Shown here piece by piece: positions 41,360-52,516 of a stretch of DNA of 64,000 bases (position 1 is its first letter; each line of letters opens with the position of its first letter). The stretch is taken from assembly GCF_050436995.1 (NCBI RefSeq), contig NC_134775.1, positions 7,851,124-7,915,123 of the forward strand, written 5' to 3'. The translations under genes were made by a program, and so were the position numbers. The notes under the pieces are model-generated. The model searched no databases. It was not told the origin of the DNA and saw nothing but the letters and a program-made list of their open reading frames with translations. Origin of the DNA: Anticarsia gemmatalis (lineage: Eukaryota > Arthropoda > Insecta > Lepidoptera > Erebidae).

Positions 41360-42150
41360 GCAACACTAGTGAGATGACATTGTAAAATAGTAGCTCCTCA
41401 ATTTTAATTTTAATTTTATTATTATAAGTGTATATTTATAAGTATTAGTGCATAATATAGTAAATAAGTGATAATAGATGTGGTGTACAAATTTGTAGCA
41501 TCGAAATATAACTGTAACCAGCAAACGGACAATATTCAAGTCGAGTGAAGTGTCAACGAAGTTCAACGAACTAAATTCAAACAGCTGATTGAGCTGATCA
41601 CCAAACTTAAGGGAGTATCGTTCCTTCTTTATTATTTTTATACGAGATAAACAATAATACGCGACTTGATATCTAACAACGCCGTATAACAGCAGACGTT
41701 TAATTATAATTAATCTGTTGTCAACAAGTTTTTGCATAGACTTTAAAACTTAATTTCTATAATTATTAACCTGATTTCGTGCTTATTCAGAAATAAATTA
41801 ACAAATTTAATAGGTTAGATATTAAATAGGTGATTTAGCTTAAAAATCGCTTTATAATTTGATAATTGTTAAGCTGATAGGTGCCTATCAACCTACCCAC
41901 TTGTCGAAATTATTAAAGTAAAATTACATTAAATCATACTTTTGACATTAATTAATCTCCTTTATTTGCGAATATATAACCTACACTTACTATTATACTA
42001 GATTTAAGCTTATTTCCCCCCTTATTACTCATTCCTAATTCCAAATTCTTACTCTTGAACTTCCCTTTGTTTATCTTATTTGATATCTTTCTATAACTTA
42101 TTGTATAATTTTCCAGGACTCGCTGCTTCTGAAACACATTCTTTTGTACA
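41360..42150 (+). other. LINE-C 5' UTR
   Basis: AT-rich sequence of about 790 bp without a coding frame, between the T-run and the ORF1 ATG. Confidence 0.6.
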
Positions 42151-43761
42151 ATGGCCACCACAATGATGACCCATAAAGCAACACTAAAGGAAACTGAAGG
42201 TAAACTGAAGCTTGCCTTGCTGGAGTTGAAGACCTACAAACATGAGAACAGCCAACTGTTGGGTGAACGTGCTGACTGCGAGGAGGAGATAAAGAAGGTC
42301 AACCAGAAGGTCTTGGATCTGAAGGGTGAACTTGCTGAGCTCCATATCGACAACATGGACCTACTGGATCAGCGAAACAGGCTTCAAGAGGAAGTCGACT
42401 CCTTCAGCAGCTGCAACGACACCTATTTGTGGTCCTTGGGGAGGATTACAGAACTGGAAACTGATTTAAATGAGGCACACATTAAGATAGTTTCCTTAGA
42501 ACATACACTTCAGTCACAAGATAGCAACAAAACTCATAACCTCTACTCCGAGCTAATAGGTACTGGTCATCAGTCATTGATAGGTTTGAAACGCTCAAGA
42601 AATCTTTTATTAAAGACTAGGAGCCATAACAAACTCAAAAGGTATGTAAAAGTCTGTAGGTTGATTAAAAAGATAGAATTTAATCTCAGCAGGTACCCCA
42701 AAATTAAATTATTGACAAAGAATAGTAATGATCTAATGAAAGGACATAGGGATTTAGTACTAGAACTAGACAACTGTAGCGAACAATTAATTTCAAGTAA
42801 AGTGTTGTATGAAAAGCACACTCAGGACTTGAAAACAAAAATCACAACCTTACAGGATAGATTATCACAAATGACCCTAGATTATGAGCAGGATATTAGA
42901 GACTATATCCTCAAATATGATGAGATTGCCAAAGTTGGGAAGGAAAATTTAGAACGCGTCATGTCTTTGTACAATAGTTCCCAATGTATACATTGTTCTC
43001 AGGTCATTTCACTGTCTAGTGAATTAGAGTCACAGCCCTGTACAAAGCAGTCTCAGCATACCACTAGTGATACACCACCAAAACACTATGTAAGTCTCAG
43101 CTCAAATCAAGATAGTTGTCAGGATAACAGAGCATTAATGTTCTCAGATAGGATAGGTTTAGGTTTTGGATCACTTTTAAATAACAAAATTAATTGTAAA
43201 GTGACTAACCACTGCTACCAAAACCTTAAGTTAGGCAGAATAGTGGAAAAAATCCAAACTATGAATTTAGACAAACACACCCCAATTATTCTAATGATTG
43301 GTAATAGTACAGGTTTAAGAAAGGCTGATGTTATTCATAGTATAAGTAGTTTATTAGAAATGAATTTAGGTAAAATAATATTATGTGCATTTCCCTACTC
43401 TGACTCACTATCTGAGAATGAGAACCGACAAATTCACAAGTTGAATGCTATTTTACATTTAATAACAAGTCATCATAGTGATAGACTTCTGTTTTTTGAC
43501 ACTAATAAATTTATTAGTAATTTTTATTTAACAAAAGAAAGAATGTTTCTTTCTTATAAAAATCGACATGCAATTGCTACTTTGTTAGCACATAATATTA
43601 ACTCTGTTGTAGGTAATATAACACAACCTAGGTTTAGCGACGAATCAGTATTGTCTAGTCGTTTTTCTAACAATACTGCGATTAATATTATTGATAATTT
43701 AGTTTGTAAGGACACTGTTACGCATAATGTAACAAAGAACAACAATAATTTAAACGCTTAA
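42151..43761 (+). CDS. LINE-C ORF1: coiled coil plus esterase-like domain
   Basis: An intact 536-codon frame. Residues 1-130 are a long coiled coil (KGELAELHIDNMDLLDQRN) and a second helical stretch lies at about 190-270. The C-terminal 150 residues hold an SGNH/GDSL-esterase-like fold pattern: a beta strand with HTPIILMIGNSTGLRKADV, a strand GKIILCAFPYSDSL, and a late LSYKNRHAIATLL supplying the His. Esterase domains are known in ORF1 of CR1-type LINEs. There is a CxxC pair (CIHCSQ) between the helical and esterase regions. The stop is at 43759-43761. ORF2 is open from 43749 in another frame. Confidence 0.72.
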   Translation: MATTMMTHKATLKETEGKLKLALLELKTYKHENSQLLGERADCEEEIKKVNQKVLDLKGELAELHIDNMDLLDQRNRLQEEVDSFSSCNDTYLWSLGRITELETDLNEAHIKIVSLEHTLQSQDSNKTHNLYSELIGTGHQSLIGLKRSRNLLLKTRSHNKLKRYVKVCRLIKKIEFNLSRYPKIKLLTKNSNDLMKGHRDLVLELDNCSEQLISSKVLYEKHTQDLKTKITTLQDRLSQMTLDYEQDIRDYILKYDEIAKVGKENLERVMSLYNSSQCIHCSQVISLSSELESQPCTKQSQHTTSDTPPKHYVSLSSNQDSCQDNRALMFSDRIGLGFGSLLNNKINCKVTNHCYQNLKLGRIVEKIQTMNLDKHTPIILMIGNSTGLRKADVIHSISSLLEMNLGKIILCAFPYSDSLSENENRQIHKLNAILHLITSHHSDRLLFFDTNKFISNFYLTKERMFLSYKNRHAIATLLAHNINSVVGNITQPRFSDESVLSSRFSNNTAINIIDNLVCKDTVTHNVTKNNNNLNA

Positions 43762-46618
43762 GCAAGACAACGGATAAACAGGCAGGTTTTCTGAACGTAG
43801 TACACCAAAATATACAAGGTTTATCCGGCAAAGAATTAGAGATAGAATTATTTTTGAAAAAACATGACACACACGTATTTTGTGTCACCGAACATTGGTT
43901 GCTGTCGCACCAATTAATATTAAATAATCAATATTATTCCATGATTAGTGCATTCAGTAGGAAGAAGGCTATACATGGAGGGTCAATGATTTTAGTTAGC
44001 AACAATTTAAAATGCAAAGAACGTAAGGATATAGTTAGCTTGTCAGTAGAACGTACTGCCGAAGTATCTTGTGTAGAACTCGAGCAGCATGTTATAGTAT
44101 GTATATACCGTCCACCAATGAGTGACTTCAGTTTGTTTGAAGGTATAGTGGAAGATATATTAAAGCGTTTGAGTGTTAGTAACAAGTATGTGGTTGTCTG
44201 TGGTGATTTTAATGTAAACATATTGGAGCAGTCCAACACTACCACCAGACTGATTTCTCTCTTCAAATCATTTAATCTTAAACATCTTTTTAATAATCCA
44301 ACAAGAATTACCGAACATTCGGCCACATGCTTGGACAATATGTTTAGCAACTGCGTATGTCTAGACAGGGTCATAGTCAACGATTTAACGTCAGACCACT
44401 GTGGACTGAACGCCGTATTCTCTAGGAAGAATGTTATCAAATCTAACACGATAACTTTTAGACCTATTACCCACAACCGCTTGGCATTATTTAATCAAGA
44501 GGTAGCCGCCAAGATTTCCAACATTAATATTACTCAGGATGACCCAGACGTTCTCTATAAATCATTGTTTAATGTTATTGAGTCTCAATTTAATACGGTT
44601 TTTAAGGAAAGAACTATTACAAAGGAAAATACAAAGCTGAAATTCTGCGATTGGGCGACTGTAGGAATTTACAAGAGTAGAGCTAGGATGTATGAGCTGT
44701 ATGCCATGAAACAATACAATTTCAATCCAGGTTTTCTTGAATATGTTAGGAATTACTCAAAAATCTTTAAAAAATCTTGTGCCACTGCTAAATCTTTGTA
44801 CTTAAGCAACAAGATCAATAATTCCAACAATACAATAAAAACAACTTGGAATATTATTAATAATGAAACAGGACGATCGAAACCACCTGTTCACGGCTAC
44901 GAATTAAATGTCAATAATCAAGTTATTACAGATAGCTTAGGTATAGCACAAACATTTAATAATTTCTTTTCTAACATACCAGCTTTTACGACTAGCTCCT
45001 TAAATTCTTCTGCCGCTAGAGCAGAATCATTACTTAGGAGCAATGTGAGTCAGTGCAATGTCTCATTTTATTTTAAGTATATAAACCCCTCTGACGTAAT
45101 CAGAGTATTCAAGTCGCTTAATTCCAAAAATACAGCGGACTTGTGGGGAATCTCTGTGAAGTTACTTGAGAGTATTATCGCTGAAATAGCACCTCATTTA
45201 GCGGCAACTTTTAATCGATGTGTAGATGTAGGTGTCTTTTCTAATTAATGAAGCACAGCAAGATAATCCCCTTGTTTAAAAACGGATGCAAAAGTGAGCC
45301 CAGTAACTTTAGGCCAATATCCATCTTGCCTGCTATTAGCAAAGTATTTGAAAGGGCTATATTAGAGCAATTAGAGAGCCATTTCAGTTTGTATAATCTA
45401 CTCCACAGCAAACAGTTTGGCTTTACAAAGGGTCGATCTACCATCGATGCAGGGGTCACACTTATTAGGCATATTTTCGATGCTTGGGAGATGTCGCAGG
45501 ACGCTATTGGGGTGTTTTGCGATCTCTCCAAAGCGTTTGATTGTGTTGACCACAATACTCTTTTATGTAAACTTAAGCACTATGGGATTGGGGATGTGGC
45601 ACTTGACTTACTTGCATCCTACTTGTCTGAGAGAGTACATTATACGGATATTAATGGGTCAAGATCCACTGGATCTGCGGTTAGTCTCGGGGTACCACAA
45701 GGCTCCATCCTTGGTCCGTTCCTTTTTCTGGTATATATTAATGATTTGCCACATCAGGTACAGGATCTGTGTGATATCGTACTATTTGCTGATGATACGT
45801 CGCTTATATTTAAAGTAGATCGTAAGAAATCAGATTTTGACGATGTAAATGGTGCCCTTACACAGGTTCTTGATTGGTTTACAGCCAACAATTTGTTGTT
45901 GAATTCAAAGAAAACAAAATGCATTAGATTTACCATGCCCAACGCTAGGAATCTAGGTACGAACGTAGCTCTAAATGGTGAGGTATTAGACATGGTCAAT
46001 TCCACAACCTTCCTAGGTGTAGATTTAGATAACGAGCTTCAATGGGGCACCCAGATAACAAAGCTCGCGGGCAGGCTTAGCTCCGCAGCCTACGCGATAA
46101 GAAAAGTAACACAGTTTGCTGGTGTGGATGCGGCAAGACTGGTTTACTTTGGTTATTTTCACAGCGTTTTGTCTTACGGTATTCTACTTTGGGGCAGGGC
46201 GGCTGATATAGACACAATTTTTATAATTCAAAAAAGAGCAATTCGCGCTATTTACGGCTTAGGAGCGCGGGTCTCTCTGCGGGAGGTATTTGGGAAAATA
46301 GGTATACTGACGGTGGCATCACAGTATATTTTAGCGAATTTGATGTTTATCAAACAAAACATCAGTTCGTTTGCTAAGAATAGTGACATTCATAACATAA
46401 ATACCAGAAATAAGCACAAATTAGTAGGTCCCTGCAATAGATTGCAAAAAGTACACAACTCATTTGCAGATCTTGGTGTTCGGTTGTATAACAAACTTCC
46501 CAGTAGTGTTATGGATCTTCCCCAACAAAAATTCAAAGTAGTTGTTAAAGATCATCTCATTAAAAGGGGTTATTATAAAGTTGACGATTATTTAATGGAT
46601 AAGCAACCCTGGGATTAG
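43749..46618 (+). pseudogene. LINE-C ORF2: endonuclease and reverse transcriptase, split at TAATG
   Basis: The first frame (43749-45248) contains VVHQNIQGLSGKELE, VTEHWL, VCIYRPPMSDFSLF, VVCGDFNVNILE and LTSDHCGLNAVF, the APE-type endonuclease. The second (45248-46618) contains SNFRPISILPAISKVFE, FGFTKGRSTIDA, VFCDLSKAFDCVDH, LGVPQGSILGPFLFL, LFADDTSLIF and FLGVDLDNELQW. The endonuclease frame ends in TAA that overlaps ATG (TAATG, 45246-45250) right before the RT finger region. In relatives I know these are one protein, so a small indel is the simplest reading. There is no other visible lesion. Confidence 0.82.
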
Positions 46619-47400
46619 TTGCGCGTTCTACACAAATTAAGATTAAATATCTATTTATGTATATACACATCTTTGCATTGTATAAATATAAATCAGTAAT
46701 TTAACTCTGTAACAGAGAGGTATCGCACGAGTCTCAGTGGTATTCATTTTTTTTTGTTCTTTTTTTCTTGAAATGGTGGGCTCCCATGCCAGGGTTCGTC
46801 ATGCTCACTTAAATGTCATTGCTTGCGGCGGCGTCGTGTGCCGGGTCACCCCCTTCCCTCTAATATGTGCGAAGGGGGTGATGGCTGGTCCATGCGTCAT
46901 ACTCGTGAACGGGTGCTGCTTGGGGTGACTGGTCGTCCTGGTTATGGCGAGTTTGCCAAAATTTTCAAGAAAATACATATATAAATCAATATAATTAATT
47001 CATTGTGCCATAGTATGCTCTTGAGATGCCTCTTATGATTGCAATACTATCATTGCGTAGGTAGATGCTCCCATTATGCTTCCAATACACTTGTTATCGT
47101 GCTTACTAGCACCTTAATAAATTATAACACATTAATAATATTGATTTAATTTAATTTATCTTATGATCAAAGTGTTTTCGGTGGTGTTGGTAGCAGCTCC
47201 TTACATAATCAATGATTTATACCAGACATAATTATATTGTTAAAACCATTTGGCGATTAAAAAGAGTGGCCAAGAGTTTCTTGCCAGCTCTTCTCATTGG
47301 CCCTACCTTCCGAACTGGCGGTAAATTCACTCTTTGTATCATTAACTATAATAAGTGTCAGCATTTGACCTATATGAATAAATGATTTGATTTTGATTTT
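46619..47400 (+). other. LINE-C 3' UTR
   Basis: It includes a GC-rich patch at about 46795-46945 and a conserved-looking 3' end (AGAGTTTCTTGCCAGCTC, then ACCTTCCGAACTGG) that ends ATGATTTGATTTTGATTTT. Similar ends are shared by LINEs and SINEs of moths. Confidence 0.6.
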
Positions 47401-48408
47401 GATGAATAAAACTGTTAGGTTCACTAATGACCCTATTATGCATTTGTTTGACGACATCAGATACAAAATGAATGGAATTGAAATAGATCGTATAAAAAAT
47501 TCCGGAATAACATCAACAATAAAGTCTTATATCTCATTAAATTAAATGAAGCAGAAAGTAAAGTTGCTGCATTGTGGGGTTGGAATTTGGAGGGATTCAA
47601 AAGTGATGGCCATTTTTGTGCTGTGATACCATTGAATAAATTATTAGGGTTTGCTGAGGATCACAATAAAATAGTGATAAACTGCAAACATTAACTTATA
47701 TTAAATAGAAGTAACTCTAAGCTAAACAGTGTTATTCTTACTGATGATATTGCTAGCTTTCAAATAAATATACAAAGAGTTCAGTGGAGAGTACCACACA
47801 TAAAAGTATCGGATCGAGAACGACTGACACTTTTAAAACATTTAGAAAGAGCTAAATCTATTCAAATAGCGTTTAGAAATTGGGACTTATATGAGTATCC
47901 ATCACTTTCTAAAACCAGAAAACATTCGTGGTCAGTTAAAACCGCTTCACAATTGGAAAAGCCTAGATATGTCATTGTTTGCTTACAAACTAACAGAAAA
48001 AATAATAAATTGAAAGATAGTTCACTATTCGATCATTGTAAAGTAACAAACGTGACCCTATTTCTAAATTCACAATATTATCCATATGAGCCTCTAAGCT
48101 TAAAATTTTCGAAGAATAGATATAGTATATTATACGAGATGTATGCGAAATTTCGTCAGTCGTATTATAACTGTCCAGTCGACCCCTTGCTCAATCTAAA
48201 GAATTTTAAAGATAAGGCCCCTCTGTTTATCTTGGATTGTTCAAGACAAAACGATAGTCTAAAAACAGGTCCAGTAGATGTTCGGTTAGAAATTGAATGT
48301 TCGAAGCCGATACCAGATAACACAGCAGCCTACTGTTTAATTATAAATGATCGACTTGTGGAATACAAACCTCTGAGCAATATTGTACGTAGGTTATCCT
48401 TAATATAA
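47401..48408 (+). pseudogene. Virus-like element, copy B: major capsid protein, C-terminal part
   Basis: It resumes after LINE-C with VRFTNDPIMHLFDDIRYKMNG, continues in shifted frames (GWNLEGFKSDGHFC; QRVQWRVPHIKVS-like words at about 47775; FRNWDLYEYP) and ends in an intact stretch from 47953: KPRYVIVCLQTNRKNN, FLNSQYYPYEPLSLKF, DCSRQNDSLKTGPVDVRLE and YCLIINDRLVEYKPL. The pattern matches the hexon-like double-jelly-roll capsid protein of arthropod Polinton/adintovirus-like elements. At least four frame breaks lie between 47540 and 47950. Confidence 0.65.
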
Positions 48409-48822
48409 GGTTAATAAACTTTTTAAATAAATAAATATTTCTTTTATTTTACACCACCACTACTTACCAATGAATATAATTTCATATAATCTGTCCGTTA
48501 CATGAATATAAATACTCATTATTTTAGTTTGAAAAAACCAAAAATGAAATGTTACTGAATCGATAACCATGACATTGCATATGTACAGAGTGTGTAATAT
48601 GTACAGAGTACAGGTATTGGTAGTAGAACATCGGTTGTGTGGTCTTCATATTGTGAAAATTATTTACCATGAGCATTATAATGCTATCTTAATACCTTGC
48701 TTCAGAGAAAATAATGAGTTCTTTAAAATTCGCTTTAAAGGCTTTATTCTATGGGCTCAAATAATAAGAATCTGTAACAATATGGTAGACTTAATTGAAT
48801 AAAATTAATTAATTAATGTGTT
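48409..48822 (+). other. Region after capsid copy B
   Basis: It has a polyadenylation-like AATAAA word at about 48412. From about 48500 it matches 53210-53530 after copy C. A 77-codon frame at 48569-48802 contains VQVLVVEHRLCGLHIVK; the matching frame in copy C is broken. The product is not recognised. Relative to copy C, about 470 bp holding the downstream gene is missing here. Confidence 0.5.
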
Positions 48823-49181
48823 CCTAGCCGATTTACGGCTACGGCGGTCAGTTTCATTGAAACTGGCCATCTGTGCAGGACTTTGTTTATAGTGTCCAAG
48901 TGTGTGCACAATACACAGGTACACTCTCTATTCCATTACTCTCATAGTCTGGTGGGACGGATAACCGACACAACCAGTGAGAGGTCAGGCGCAGGACCGA
49001 CGGCTTTACGTGCTCTCCGAGGCACGGAGGTCTTCGACCTCAACTTCCCAACTCCGGGCAATCTCTAAGAAATCCTTAACAGAAAATCTTAGAAAAGACT
49101 TTTTGGCCCGACCCAGGATTCGAACCCGAGACCTCTCGCACGGCAGCCGCATACACTACCGACACCGACAGAGGCAGTTAT
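48823..49181 (-). mobile_element. tRNA-derived SINE, minus strand
   Basis: The minus strand carries a tRNA-like head with an intact B box GGTTCGAATCC, a body (GTCGGTCCTGCGCCTGACC) and the same tail region as the plus-strand copy at 53631-54005. No clear target duplication was found. Confidence 0.8.
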
Positions 49182-49253
49182 ATGTAGATATAGAAACTGC
49201 TCGACAACTTGAGTTGCATAACGTTGGTAGTCTGAGTAGTCATCGCTGTTAGA

Positions 49254-49751
49254 ATGGTTAGAAAAAGATAAATCTATTCAGATGGCTTTCAGGCATTGGG
49301 ATTTATATAAGTATCCATTACTGCCTAAAACGACAAAGCATTCTTGGTCAGTTAAAACCGCTTCGCAATGAAAAAGCCCAGATATGTCATTGTTTGCTTA
49401 CAAACTAATAGAAAAAACAATAATTTGAAAGATACTTCACTATTCGATCATTGTGAAGTAACAAACGTGACCCTTTTCTTGAATTCGCAATATTATCCCT
49501 ATGAGCCTCTAAGCTTAAAGTTTTCTAAGAATAAATATTATACGAGATGTATGCTAAATTTCGTCAGTCGTATAATAACTGTCCAGTCGACCCTTTGCTT
49601 AATCTACAAGATTTTAAAGAAAAGGCACCCCTGTTTATCTTAGATTGCTCGAGGCAAAACGATAGTCTAAGAACAGGTTCAGTAGACGTTCGTTTAGAAA
49701 TTGAATGTTCAAAACCAATACCAGATAACACTGCTGCCTGCTGTTTAATTA
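49254..49751 (+). pseudogene. Virus-like element, copy C: capsid protein, C-terminal part
   Basis: A diverged second copy of the capsid C-terminus: FRHWDLYKYPLLPKTTKHSW, then frameshift, KPRYVIVCLQTNRKNNN, frameshift near 49540, KEKAPLFILDCSRQNDSL and TAACCLI. It is cut by a DDE transposon at 49752 and continues at 52517. It lies right next to the minus-strand SINE. Confidence 0.65.
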
Positions 49752-50202
49752 CACCGGCACACACAAAAAAAAAATAAGTAGAATGTGCATTTGACCGGAC
49801 CTACCTACGGGTACGTATTTTAGTCCGCTGAATCCGAATTCGAGTTTGACCCCTACACCCTCAAATTTCGAGAAAACTTCGAAAAACCGTAAAAATTATG
49901 AAAATGGGCAGGACTAAAAAAAATTTTGGAACAAAATTAAGCGTGATTTCCATGAATATCCACTGAATATGTATCGAAACTTTATTGAGACCGCGAGCCG
50001 TTTTAAATGTAAAAAAAACACACAATCCCTCGAAAATTCCGAAAAAAGTATTTTTTTTTTATTGTTTTAATCTCGTTTTTTACTTTTGGAGACTTAATTG
50101 CTTGTGCCTGTAACCAGGGCACCTCCACGTGGTGACGGTGGGCAATAAAACCATCTGAGTGAGAGTGAGCAGAGTCCCTGGGTTAACGGCGTGTGTGCCG
50201 TC

Positions 50203-52308
50203 ATGGCAGGTACAAGTGATAAGTACTTTACGATGCAGGGAGTCGGAAACCCAGTATTGGCGTCTGGTCAGGGTGAGAAAGCAGGCCCGCAGGCGTCGTC
50301 ATCCAGCGACTGCAGCTCTTCAGAAGTGGGAAACTTGGCTACTGGAGAGTGTACTATTACAAAAAGTAATTCTCATCTGTGTAATAACAGTCCTGATTTA
50401 TTTTGTTACATTTGTGGAGAATTCAATTTGGAAAGGAATCGAAGATCGTTATCTGATAAGATCAAACAAATTTATGAAGAATGTTTTGGTCTCCAAATTA
50501 CTAATTTGGATTTAGTATGGGTTCTACATACGATTTATAGTCGACTAGCTGACCCGCGCAACTTCGCTTGCGTTACATAAGAGAATCATAATTTTCCCTG
50601 TTTTTGTAACATTTTTCACTGGTACTCTGCTCTTATTGGTAGTAGCGTGATGATATATAGCCTATAACCTTCCTCGATAAATGGACTATCTAAGACTGAA
50701 ATAATTTTTCAAATCGGACCAGTAGTTCCTGAGATTAGCGCGTTCAAACAAACAAACAAACAAACAAACAAACAAACTCTTCAGCTTTATAATATTAGTA
50801 TAGATGTAACATGATGTTAACTGGGTGGGAAAAAAACAAGAAACAGGAAAACTTAAAATTTACAATACCAATGATATGGTCTTCACCAACTGGCTTACAG
50901 AATTGTTATTTCTGTATGACAGATCCTACCGGGTTCAGCTGGAATACAAAAAACAAAATTGTATACGCCAATGTCTCATCAGCTATTAAGCCACAAAAAA
51001 TAGAAATTGTCATGGAAATTAATACCGTTGAAGAAATGGATGTAGAAGAAGACGATACGCTAGTTGAAGAAAGTTCGGAAGAAGAATATTCAGAAGATGA
51101 AGAATACTTACCTGGCAGAAAAACAAAAGACCCTGAAACGTTTAGCCGAGAAGAACTTAATGATCTGGTTCGAGACTTGGCTTTACCGAAAAATGGAGCT
51201 GAATTACTTACGTCAAGGTTGAAAGAAAAACATTTGTTGGCTAAAGGTGTATCAGTGACATTCTATAAAAATAGGGAAAAAAAATCCGGAATTTTTCTAT
51301 GAACGACTATCAAAATTCAGTGGTATACTGTTCAGATGTTAAAGCTTTAGTTGATGAATTGAAACCGAACACGTATAACGACGATGAGTGGAGACTTTTT
51401 ATCGATTCATCGAAACGAAGTCTTAAAGCTGTTTTGCTTAATATTGGGAATGAATTTGCTCCGATACCAATAGCTCATTCGACAAAACTGAAAGAAACTT
51501 GTGAAAATTTACAGTTTGTACTGGAAAAAATAAAATATTCAGAGCATAACTGGAAAATTTGTGGAAATCTCAAAATTTCAACACTTCTTTTTGGTCAGCA
51601 ATCGGGTTTCACCAAATATCCTTGCTATTTCACTATGTCAAAAAAGAATGGTCCTCAAGATCTGCATTGAATCCAGGTTCCCATAACGTTATACGACAAC
51701 CCTTAATTCAGCCTTCCAAATATTTGCTGCCACCACTACATATCAAGTTGGGACTCATAAAACAGTACGTGAAAGCTCTAAATGAAGATGGTGATTGTTT
51801 TGCGTACTTGAGAGGAAAGTTCCCAGCAATAAATGATGCGAAATTGAAAGAGGGAATTTTTGATGGACCCCAAATACGATCTTTATTTCAGGATGCAAAT
51901 TTTGAAGGAACAATGAACGACACAGAAAAAGCAGCTTAGGTAAGCTTCAAAAATGTTTCACAAAACTTTTTGGGAAATAACAGAAGTGAGGATTACAGTA
52001 CTTTCGTTGACGCATTGCTGGTAAACTACAAAAATTTGGTTTGTTTAATGAATCTCAAATTACACTTTTTAGATTCTCATCTGGATCACTTCCCTGACAA
52101 TTGTGGAGACTACAGTGAAGAACAGGGAGAACGTTTTCACCAAGATATCAGTGAAATGGAGAATAGATATCAAGGAAACTGGAGTGTTAACATGATGGCA
52201 GATTTTTGTTGGATGTTAAAAAGAGAAGTACCCGAAGAAAATCGTAAACGAAAGAGGAATCCACTACGAAGATCATTTCAGGATAAAAGAGTGCGATACA
52301 AACGATGA
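50203..52308 (+). pseudogene. DDE transposase of the 49752-52513 element
   Basis: The frames in order are MAGTSDKYFTMQG with CYICGEFNLERNRRSL (zinc pair), a Helitron break at 50544-50804, NCYFCMTDPTGFSWNTKNK (second zinc pair), an acidic stretch, and FSREELNDLVRDLALPKNG. The catalytic part has LFIDSSKRSLKAVLL (D), WKICGNLKISTLLFGQQ, LLPPLHIKLGLIKQYVKAL, FDGPQIRSLF, and EEQGERFHQDISEMENRYQG (E). The family is widespread in arthropods and Hydra as unnamed proteins. At the second Asp position, where I expect GDLK, this copy has GNLK. Frame breaks lie at about 50985, 51300, 51655 and 51937. It is inactive. Confidence 0.7.
50544..50804 (-). mobile_element. Non-autonomous Helitron, copy 3, minus strand
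   Basis: This is the reverse complement of the copies at 2625 and 40176, with CTAG at its 50544-50547 end, TCTATA at its 50804 end, and the same GTTT block. It splits the transposase after TIYSR. Confidence 0.85.
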
Positions 52309-52516
52309 AAAGTTTAGGAATCGTAAAAATCAATTCTTTCTATTTTTTATATCTAAATTGCCGATTTTCATAATTTTCACAGTTTTTCGAAGTTTTCTCG
52401 AAACTTGAGGGTGTAGGGGTCAAACTGACCTTGAATTCGGATTCAGCGGATCAAAATACGTACCCGAAGGTAGGTCCGGTCAAATGCACATTTTTTTTTT
52501 TTGTGTGCCGGTGTTA

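Larger units (their letters stand above)
41339..47400 (+). mobile_element. LINE-C: esterase-type (CR1-like) LINE in the capsid gene
   Basis: It begins with a T-run at 41340-41353, has a long 5' UTR (to 42150), ORF1, ORF2 and a 3' UTR ending in a (TGATTTT)n-type tail at about 47385-47400. It interrupts the capsid frame, which continues at 47401. Only GAT is shared at the two junctions, so any target duplication is very short. The length of about 6.1 kb is consistent with a full element. Confidence 0.82.
49752..52513 (+). mobile_element. Unclassified DDE transposon with about 150-bp TIRs in capsid copy C
   Basis: The ends start CACCGGCACACA and are inverted copies over roughly 150 bp (shared words TGTGCATTTGACCGGACCTA, GACCCCTACACCCTCAA, CGAGAAAACTTCGAAAAAC). 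The flanking duplication is TTA (49749-49751, 52514-52516), and the capsid codons join across it. A transposase gene lies between, holding a Helitron at 50544-50804. Long TIRs with a 3-bp TSD would fit Zator- or Harbinger-type elements; the superfamily is not settled. Confidence 0.8.
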
